Source: Epiperipatus broadwayi (Eukaryota > Onychophora > Udeonychophora > Euonychophora > Peripatidae). From it: 64,000 nucleotides of DNA. The position numbers and the translations under genes are program-made. Positions 56,696-64,000 of this stretch are shown here, piece after piece (within the stretch, counting starts at the first letter, position 1; each line of letters begins with the position of its first letter). The DNA is taken from positions 62,001-126,000 of the forward strand of contig JAQFVV010000568.1 in the NCBI GenBank assembly GCA_028023455.1, written 5' to 3'. Under the pieces are notes generated by a model. It saw only the letters and a list, made by a program, of their open reading frames with translations. It searched no databases and was not told the DNA's origin.

Positions 56696-57386
56696 TTAAA
56701 ACAGCTTCTTTCTGCCATTTGCATTCTCTTGAAATATGGCCCGTTTTGCCACAACAGAAACATATTATTTTAGCATTACTAGTATTCGACTTCATAGGGC
56801 TTTGATTTCCTCCGTACATTTTGAAATACCCCCTTTTTGTGGTTTCATCCAATTTACATCTAAAAGTTTGTGCCTGCTCCAATATCACCTCATATGCTAT
56901 ACCCTTTTTGATGGCCATTTCGTAGGTTAACTCCGTCTCTATTAGCAATTGTTGTCCGAGCCTATCATCGGCCATGCCCCAAAGTAGCTTATCCATTAAA
57001 ATTTCGTCAACGAAATCACCATAGTTACAATCTTTAGCCAATTCTCTTAAAGCTAGATTATAATCATTAATTTTCTCACTGCTAAATTGTTTCCTATTTC
57101 GGAGAGTTAATCTAGCTATGTGGTGAGAGGGATGGGGGCTAAACTGATCATCTAACTTCTTGATCACTTCCTCATACTTGACCTTCTCAGGCAAGGGCAC
57201 TTCAAAATTTTTATGAATGACCTCAATTACTCTTTTCCCACCATGACACATTAGGGCCATTATTTTTCTCTTGTTATCCTCAATCGAATTCAAAGTAAAA
57301 AAATGTTTGATCTGTGTTCTATACAATGGCCATTTGGACGCATTACTGGTGTCAAATTCGCCTATACTATTCTGCCCTAATGACAT
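56661..57386 (-). CDS. Gypsy gag, 241 residues
   Basis: Nucleocapsid/capsid-like protein that packages the element RNA. Met57386 is the first ATG after the primer-binding region and fits as the start. The capsid-like part includes WPLYRTQIKHFF and the LTLRNRKQ, YNLALRELAKDC and LLWGMADDRLGQQLL blocks usual for Gypsy gag. A CCHC knuckle CFCCGKTGHISREC is at 209-222. The second knuckle is split: its Cys pair is read in one other frame and its His and last Cys in a third, so two 1-nt shifts have occurred at 56680-56725. The final 19 residues are therefore off-frame sequence. Confidence 0.88.
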   Translation of the reverse strand: MSLGQNSIGEFDTSNASKWPLYRTQIKHFFTLNSIEDNKRKIMALMCHGGKRVIEVIHKNFEVPLPEKVKYEEVIKKLDDQFSPHPSHHIARLTLRNRKQFSSEKINDYNLALRELAKDCNYGDFVDEILMDKLLWGMADDRLGQQLLIETELTYEMAIKKGIAYEVILEQAQTFRCKLDETTKRGYFKMYGGNQSPMKSNTSNAKIICFCCGKTGHISRECKWQKEAVLNAAKRSFVTRL

Positions 57387-57403
57387 AATTTAAGGTTGTT
57401 TGA

Positions 57404-57413
57404 GACTGCACCA
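57404..57413 (-). promoter_or_regulatory. Candidate primer-binding site
   Basis: On the - strand TGGTGCAGTC begins six bases inside the 5' LTR end. It starts with TGG, complementary to the CCA end of tRNAs, and resembles the Ser-tRNA type sites of insect Gypsy elements with one C-to-T change. The downstream bases (TCAAACAACC) do not clearly extend the match. Confidence 0.5.
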
Positions 57414-57419
57414 GGAATT

Positions 57420-58076
57420 TGCAGTGTCCTCAGCTGTATCTGAATGATCGCAAATATTGATACTTAATTATTAATGAGAATCACCGACTAATTTACACTA
57501 AATCTTTATTGGTACATAATAATTCACAATAACAACAGTTATGATAATTGGTTAACATATATATATATATATACAATATCTGACTGCATTAAAGTTCAAA
57601 TCCTTTTCTCTGTCTACAGTAATATAAAATGCACAGTTCCTTGCCTAGGTGATGAAAATAACCCTCACAAGAGCCACATAGGGCGTTTAAAAATTATATT
57701 AAGACCGGTGTGGTCTGCTTTTACTCTAATCAGCTGGATTCACCAACAGGCACCGAGAAACTGGGATCGCAGTTCGTAAAGCAGCAGCACTCATCAAGAA
57801 CAAAAGCACAAGGCATGATATATCTTTTTTTCCCCACTCATTTTTATATTGCCACAATTTGAAATCACACTCTCGTCACTTCTTTTCTGGAGTATTAATA
57901 CATTTTCTTGTATGTGTGTAAATGGTTTCATTTGGTTATTAATTTCCTTGATAATCCAATCTGTTAAACAACACCTCTATTACTTTATTTAGTTAATGTA
58001 GCCCGATCTAATTACTTTTATTTTTACTTAATTAAATGTGTGCCTTTACTGGCTCTATTTACATATGTATACAACA
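57420..58076 (-). repeat. Gypsy 5' LTR
   Basis: 657 bp, partner of 52834-53482. Its - strand start is TGTTGTATACATATG. The (TA) stretch near 57555 is longer than in the other LTR, and the CGCATG of the 3' LTR is TGTATG here. Confidence 0.93.
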
Positions 58077-58081
58077 ATATG

Positions 58082-58379
58082 AATAACACAGCAATTGCTA
58101 TGTTCAACTGAAAAAGTAAAATTGTGTCACTAAATATATATATTTGAATTCTTATAATTATAAAGCATACCCAGGAATTTGTGATTTTATTTATTGGGAG
58201 ATTGGAAGCAGAGATATAGCAAAACAAGCCCAGTCATTTAAATTTCAAAACCAAGGTATTGAAGTCGTGCATATATGCTTGCTTTATTTTCTGCCATTTA
58301 ATGTTGCACACAAATTTCATTAAACTCACACACATAGATATTGGGTTGTGTGTGGGGGTAACTGTACAATGATTTAACT
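58082..58379. other. AT-rich intergenic DNA
   Basis: Nothing supportable. ATTTAACT at 58372-58379 precedes the hAT-like terminus. Confidence 0.45.
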
Positions 58380-58445
58380 CAGCAGTCCCCAACCTTTTTC
58401 CACTTAAGAGCACATTTTATAAAACTCACCAGGTGGCAGGCACCA
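58380..58445 (+). mobile_element. hAT-like terminal sequence, single end
   Basis: CAGCAGTCCCCAACCTTTTT followed by CCAC...GAGCACA is like the terminal inverted repeat and subterminal sequence of hAT transposons, which begin with CAG and often contain a CCCCAACCTTTT block. The matching right end (a reverse complement of this motif) was not found within the window, so this would be a one-ended relic. Confidence 0.4.
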
Positions 58446-60773
58446 TTTATTTTTTCAATGTAAATTTATAGTTGGATATTGCCAATAATACACATAATAT
58501 ACAAAAAAATATAATTAAAATAATTTTTAAAAAATGTACAAAAAAATATTTATTTCAAAAATAAAAATTTAACATCTTTAAAAATTAAATTTATTTGTAT
58601 CAGATAAATAATTTTTTATCCTGTTAGGATAGCGGTGGGCACACATAAAATGAAACATTGCAAATAAATATAAAAGTTAAATAAATCTAAATAATTATAT
58701 AACTGCACGTGTTTCAACGGAAAAGAACAATGGAAAAATTTAATGGAAATAGTCCATTAAATAATAACAGTAATTTGTGCCTTATTTAAATATTAAAATA
58801 TAAGTGAACAAATATTCCAATTTATCACTGTTGGGAGTAAAATTAGTAACTGTACTTTCCAAGTGTGTTAAAGAAAAATCAAGTGTTGCATGGTAGGAAA
58901 TACATACAAAGTGCATTGGAAAAGTAAATGTGTTAACATAAAAGATAATTGAAATTAAAATAGAATAAAATATGTCAATGGCAATTAACTGAAAATTCCA
59001 CAAATTAATTGTTAGAAAAACTTCTTAGTTATCTTTGACAAAATACCTTATAAATACTGTATTGAGGGTGGTCTTTTGTTAGAGGTTCTGGCTCTTGGAA
59101 TTTTGGTCTTGTGACTCTGACTTGCTCTCACACCAATTTAGTTTGAAGTTTTATATATATATTTTGATATGAATTGCCATCTTGTAAAAATGCATGAGGA
59201 ATCCAGAGTCCAATTTAAATGCTATAAGGGAGAAAAGCAGCCTCAAGATGAAAGTTCTGGTAACACTGTTAAGCAAGCATCTAATGTGTTCCAGATGCCG
59301 AGTATAGTAATTGTCTTGTTTGAGTTGCCTAATCATATGTTGAGCTGATGATCCATCTGAAATCATGTCTATCTGATCAACCTTAATTGACAGAAATATA
59401 TCGTCATTCACCCACATCATTGTGAAAGCATCTTTTCTGTGTACAATGTAAATGCTTCACAATACATCAGAACCTGCCAATAAACATCATCTCTGAGAAA
59501 AAAATCTTTAATATACATAAGAGGATAACCTTAAGTAAAAGCAGTACATATATTTTTATGTAGTTACTAAATTAATTATAATTGAAAAGTGTGTAAACTC
59601 TAGATTTAGTATTATTTAAAGTATATATATAACAATGTAAAATGTTTTCTGGCCTAATATTTACTTTTATGAAAACAGATTCGACTGTGGAAGGATTAAG
59701 TTTAGTAAAACGTAGTTAATGTTTTGTTTCTCTCTTCACAAATTCCTGAAGATGTTGTGGGTAGAGCTAAGTTGAGGAAGAAAAGGAAAAAAATCTTTTT
59801 GTTAGATTTTTATTCCCCCTTCCCCATCTTTAAATGAATGTTTTTTTTTACGTTTCCAGATAAAACCTACTGAAGAAACACAAGTGATTTTTTAAAACTA
59901 TAAATGTATTATATAATTAGTTGGGTGTGTTGACTTATAAGTTTTATTGAATTGACAAATAAAATATTGATTTCATAACTTATACTTATCTCTGGAAGTA
60001 ATTTATTATGTTTTAAATTTGAGAGTATTACTATAAATTAAAATCCGGGTCCTATCTATATATGTGTACATTTGTGCTCAGCCAAATAAAGCTGAAAATG
60101 AATTTTAAACATCAATCTTATTAATATATAATGTTGTAATGTCAGGATTCAGCATCAACGAGTATTGATTAGTATAATCCCCATCATTTAGAATTATAAG
60201 TTGGCAATATCAATAGAGTGAACAGAATTTATTAAGTATTCGATGAAATATTATAGATTTTTAGTTTAATATTTCATTGGGACGTATTTTATCATTATAA
60301 ATTACATTTTTATTAATTCGCAAATAACATAGGTGTAAATAAACTATTTAGATTATTGTATCCACCAAACCATGCTTTGTAACATACAGACCTGCTACTA
60401 TTAGTATTGTTTTTCATTTCATATGTTGTGCCTATGACTGATGGCTCACCATCCCAATGTCATGTATTTTCATGCCCAATTTTTTTCAGGCCATAAATAT
60501 CATTTAAGTCAGATGAAATAAGAAATGCTTACCCATATATTAGTTGATACTTATCTTAAATTCTCCATGGATAATACAATTAGAATGTTTTTTATTATAT
60601 AACTATCACTGTTATCAATGTATAGTCATGTCTAATAAATATTTATACCATACTGATATAATCACTAATATATCTATTATAAATAAATGTAATTTACTAC
60701 AATTTTTTTCCTTGTCATCTATTTCTATCATTGATTAGAACCTTAGTATTATTACCTATAAATTATGTAATGT
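58446..60773. other. AT-rich intergenic DNA
   Basis: No supported gene. An 89-codon - strand ORF at 59151-59420 (MMWVNDDIFLSIKVDQ..., then an unremarkable hydrophobic tail) has a less biased composition than typical noise, and open codons continue a little upstream, but I recognise no family. It might be coding remains of the hAT-like element. Confidence 0.4.
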
Positions 60774-60989
60774 AGAGTCTCTGCTTCTCCCTGAGCTGTG
60801 TTGAGTTATATAGGAAATTAATATCATATCAACATCAAGGATGTTAACACTGCCATAGTGAACTCAAGGATGGGGAAGAAGATTAGATAATTGTTTAGGG
60901 ACAGCAATACCACTGAATATACTGGTTAAGAATGCTTGCTTGGTCTCTGAGTCTTGTTAACAGGTTTTATATGTTTGACTGTTACACTA

Positions 60990-61460
60990 TAGAAGACAAA
61001 GCAGCATTATTATTTAGACAAACCTCGATTGCAGAGATTAATTTAAGAAATGTTGATGACCAGCCATTATATATAGCTCATGCAGAGAATTTTTTAAAAT
61101 TTAATGGAATTGAAAACAATACACATAAGGCAACCATACAGTTATACTTTTCATTTAAGAGTGTTTTGAAGATAGTTAATAGATTATATACTTCTTTAAC
61201 AGATAACACACTTTACGTAGCAACACTTAGGAAGTGAAATGAATATTTTAATTCTTGGACATCCTGCCATATACCATGTTTAGATTTAAGAAACAGAAAG
61301 AAATTAAAGGTTGAAAATATTAAAAAATATTATACACTTCTAAGAAAATTAGCTAATGATGGCAGTATTAGAATTTTGTTGTTGGAATATTTATTCATCA
61401 GTTGCTCTGGGAAATTGCTGATGTCAGTCTCAGGCTATAGCTTTTAATTGAGATAGATTC
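60990..61460 (+). pseudogene. Gypsy gag relic
   Basis: The open stretch 60932-61237 reads PLYIAHAENFLKFNGIENN, matching the gag phrase in which a Trp or Pro-Leu-Tyr is followed by an FFxxNGI block. After a TGA at 61235 the same frame continues with YYTLLRKLANDGSIRIL, the YxxxLRxLAxxC block. Substitution of Gly for the usual Cys and the stop make it inactive. Confidence 0.65.
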
Positions 61461-61707
61461 AATGTATGTAGGACTATCAAAAATAAATAAATTACAAGTT
61501 AAAATTATAACTAGTGCATGATCCACAAAATAAAACAGATGACAGACAAAATACATGGGTTTATAAGATGAATAAATTACTAACTTGAAAGAATCAGCAT
61601 ACACGAATTAATGATAAAACAACTTATAATTTCTGAGCAATAGTTGGTGATAGTAAAACATTGAAAGTGGAAGCATAAAAATATTGTAAATGAAACTGCA
61701 AAATCAT

Positions 61708-61857
61708 AAAAAAAAAATTAAAGAAAGAAAAAAGAAAAAAAAAACCCAAAAAAAAAAAAAAAAAAAAAAAAAAAACAAGAAAGCATTTTTTAAAATAATA
61801 AAAAAAAAAAAAAAAAAAAAAATTTATATAAAAATAAAAAATTTGGAAAAAAAAAAT
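61708..61857. repeat. A-rich low-complexity tract
   Basis: Runs of A up to about 30 bases broken by single G, C or T. The Lys- and Phe-rich ORFs on the two strands are artefacts of it. It sits within the decayed Gypsy element between gag and pol and could be an inserted poly(A) tail of a retroposon that has since decayed or expanded. Confidence 0.8.
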
Positions 61858-62639
61858 ATTAACTTGGAGGTATAGTTGGTCAGAGATATCAATAATATAT
61901 AAGAAAGATTGGAGCATATGTCAGCTAACTATGTAAATATTCAAATAATAAAACTAAACATTAAAGCACATAATGTAAATGGAAATACATTGAAATTACT
62001 AGTTCAAGTAAATATTCCAGTAAAATATTATCAAAAAATTATTAATTTACTTCTTAACATTGTAAAATAAAAAATTTAGTCTTGTAATTGGAAAGATATC
62101 TCACACCATACAATTTCATGTTGCTATTGTGAATGTTAATTCACTGAAGCAATAACATCATAAGAAATATTCGGTAGTGTTTAATAAAAAAAACAGTTAC
62201 AATATTAACCTACATGCAAAGTGACATTAGTTGTTTGTAAATGGTGCAAAATCTAATTTGTACTGACAGAGAACAATAGAAAAGAAGTAAATATTGACTT
62301 TAATAAATATGTCATGCTGGGCCATGTCTATATTGATAATAAAACCCTCTGATAATATCTGGACATTTGGTGGAATTAAATAAATACTTAAACATCAGAG
62401 CACATCCAGTTCAAATGTAAAAAAATATTAACCTATATTCAGAAAGCATTGTATTTACAAAAATGGACTTTAATTAATTCTGCTTGTTACCAAACTCCAG
62501 TTATTGATAAATCAAACAAAATATTAAGCCTTTCAATCGCTATGGATTATTTAAATATAATTGATCAACTTTGGTATTACATGGGCACCAAACATTTTTC
62601 AATCAAAAATAATGTGTTTTTACTGGGAATAGATTATAT

Positions 62640-63960
62640 AATACTTTAATTGATAATGTAATTATTACAACTTGTTCTGTAAAATTTAAGAAATTTGGAG
62701 TTCAATTAAATTCACAGACAAATATATGAAAAACAAAGAAAATATTATTCTCAGGGCATGTAATTTTCAGCAAGAGTAAACAACAACTTCCCAAAAAAAC
62801 TGCAAACATTAAAAAATGTCAATCCCAGAAACATTAAACAATTCCATGCATTTTTAGAACTGATAAATTATTGTAAAACTTTTTTGCAAACTAAGTTAAA
62901 GTAACAAACCATTTGATGAATCACTAGAAAATGTGAATTAGAAATTGTTATAAATTTATAGAGAAGCTTTTATATGAATTTCAGCCATCTTAACATTTAT
63001 AAGTTCATTTTATCAATAATCTTGAAATGTAGTTAATGACTGATTCTTTAGATTGGGAAATTAGAGCAGTTGCATGTTATTCCTGTTACAGTGAAAAATA
63101 ACTTATAGCTTACACATCTAGAATCTTTTCAAAAAGTATGGGAATTTATAGCCAGATTGATAAAGAAGCTTTAATTATTATGCTTGGCTTAAAGTTATTT
63201 TACCATTATCTGTTTGTTGGCCTTTTTAATTAGTGCATAATCACAATCCATTATTAGAAATATTAGTGAGTGATCCATTTGAACCCACGTATGTTGAAAT
63301 GAAAGAACATACTATCTTCATTGTTATTATTGCCTAGCATATTAAAAATAATTATATGCTAAAACTTTCTCAAAAAATTTAGATAAAAATGAGCTACATA
63401 CTAAAAAAATTAATGAGTCAGAGGTCCTAAACAGCCATACATAAACATGGAAAAAGTTATACAACTGAGTATCAGCTGCTTGTAAATCGGATAAGAAAAG
63501 GTTAAGCTACTATGTAACTGCAGTGCCTTGGTTTGACAATGTACACTAATTGTAACAAGTTGTCAGTCAGCAAAAATTGTTTATTAATGGGATATAGATT
63601 GTTTACACCAACAAACAGTAGTAAAGATATTAAAACTATTGCATGAACAGCAACCACCAGAAATTGTGTGCAATAAAGTATTAGTATATACTTTTGTGTG
63701 GTAGGCATTTACTTGTGGATTTTGATGAAACATACAGGAAATGTACAGCATGTCAATATAATTTGGCAAAATCCAACAAAACCCTAGCAAAGACTTTACA
63801 TGAGTCATAAAGGAACTATTAAAAATGTTGTTTATATATAGAATATGAATGCTGGAGAAGCAATAATGCAACATTAATGAAATATTTTCATGTCACATAT
63901 TACCAAAAGTGATTGTTTCTGATAATAACACCAGCTTTACTGCACATGTAATTTTATTTT
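62640..63960 (+). pseudogene. Gypsy RT C-terminus, RNase H and integrase relic
   Basis: Recognisable blocks in changing frames: FSGHVIFSKS and QFHAFLELINYCKTFL (RT thumb/connection, like LGHxIS and LxxFLGLxNYYRxF) at about 62750-62890; LMTDSLDWEIRAV (RNase H first Asp) at about 63035; YSQIDKEALIIMLGLKLFYH at about 63148; CTACQYNLAKSN (integrase Cys pair) at about 63740; and VSDNNTSFTAH (integrase second Asp) at about 63915. More than ten stops and frame changes. Confidence 0.72.
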
Positions 63961-64000
63961 ATTTCAAATACAATAAAATCAATCACATCTGTACATGTCT

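Larger units (their letters stand above)
52834..58076 (-). mobile_element. Ty3/Gypsy LTR retrotransposon, structurally complete
   Basis: Two LTRs (52834-53482 and 57420-58076), each TG...CA when read on the - strand (TGTTGTATAC...CACTGCA), are bordered by the 5-bp duplication ATATG (52829-52833 and 58077-58081). Between them on - come a candidate primer-binding site, gag, protease, RT, RNase H, integrase and a polypurine tract. That order (integrase last) defines Gypsy. No env-like ORF. Total length 5243 bp. Reading frames are broken by about seven stops or frameshifts, so it is inactive, yet the LTRs are similar enough to suggest moderate age. Confidence 0.95.
60774..64000 (+). mobile_element. 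Decayed Gypsy element, runs off the window end
   Basis: On + the order is a leader-like stretch starting AGAGTCTCTGCTTCTCCC (60774), gag (60990-61460), an A-rich tract, a possible protease or RT start (62440-62640), RT end, RNase H and the integrase zinc and core regions up to 63960. Every domain is broken by several stops, but the domain order is Gypsy. Neither LTR is identified; the 3' part lies beyond the window. Confidence 0.75.

Noticed and set aside
53548-56930. + strand ORFs across the Gypsy element
   Set aside because: Antisense shadows of the - strand gag-pol frames; none carries a motif.
61624-61917. Lys-rich (+) and Phe-rich (-) ORFs
   Set aside because: Artefacts of the A-rich tract at 61708-61857.
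1-64000. CRISPR arrays, operons, ribosome binding sites, prophage
   Set aside because: No regularly spaced short repeats and no compact bacterial-type gene arrangement; the sequence is clearly eukaryotic.

Overview
The window reads as AT-rich (by eye well over 70 percent A+T) animal nuclear DNA, most likely from an invertebrate and quite possibly an arthropod. This rests on the mix of RTE-like and L1/Tx1-like LINEs, Ty3/Gypsy elements, foldback/MITE-like repeats, (TA)n microsatellites and the lack of any bacterial-style gene arrangement. The species cannot be named from sequence alone. No host gene can be assigned securely. Two short exon-like stretches are listed: 228-436 on + and 11724-11849 on -, the latter bracketed by good splice sites. 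Nearly all recognisable coding sequence belongs to transposable elements, most of them broken.

Layout. 1-1.7 kb: mostly featureless. 1.73-3.94 kb: an old, broken RTE LINE copy (A). 4-17.4 kb: AT-rich intergenic DNA with diverged tandem arrays (7.4-8.6 kb), a purine-rich tract (9.3-9.6 kb) and a GC-rich island at 16.8 kb that may be a relic of mitochondrial large-subunit rRNA. 17.4 kb: a short antisense RTE 3' fragment (D). 20.2-26.4 kb: an RTE-rich zone holding a 5'-truncated copy (B) between (TA)n tracts, a foldback element, and a nearly full-length copy (C) with an intact reverse transcriptase ORF of 537 residues. 29.15-30.70 kb: a 1.55-kb inverted repeat with arms of about 670 bp. 31.2-36.4 kb: nested repeats, with SINE-like units in inverted orientation, a TA-flanked foldback MITE, and a 2.7-kb unclassified stretch.

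38.2-52.4 kb holds the most interesting material. A repeat family that I call U (about 1.35 kb, short inverted termini) occurs once alone (38242-39608, - orientation) and twice as direct repeats flanking 736 bp (46104-49513). The paired form lies inside ORF2 of an L1/Tx1-like LINE (43634-52349). All three U copies keep an identical 16-bp palindrome, AACTTACCGGTAAGTT, which holds a consensus 5' splice site on both strands. An old internally deleted Gypsy element (40138-43259) sits between the lone U copy and the LINE.

52834-58076 is a structurally complete Ty3/Gypsy element on the - strand (LTRs, TSD, candidate PBS, PPT, gag, protease, RT, RNase H, integrase), disabled by several frameshifts and stops. 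From about 60.8 kb to the window end there is a third, strongly decayed Gypsy element on +. The elements act alone rather than as a pathway. The window records successive insertions: the LINE inserted, then the U composite broke its ORF2.
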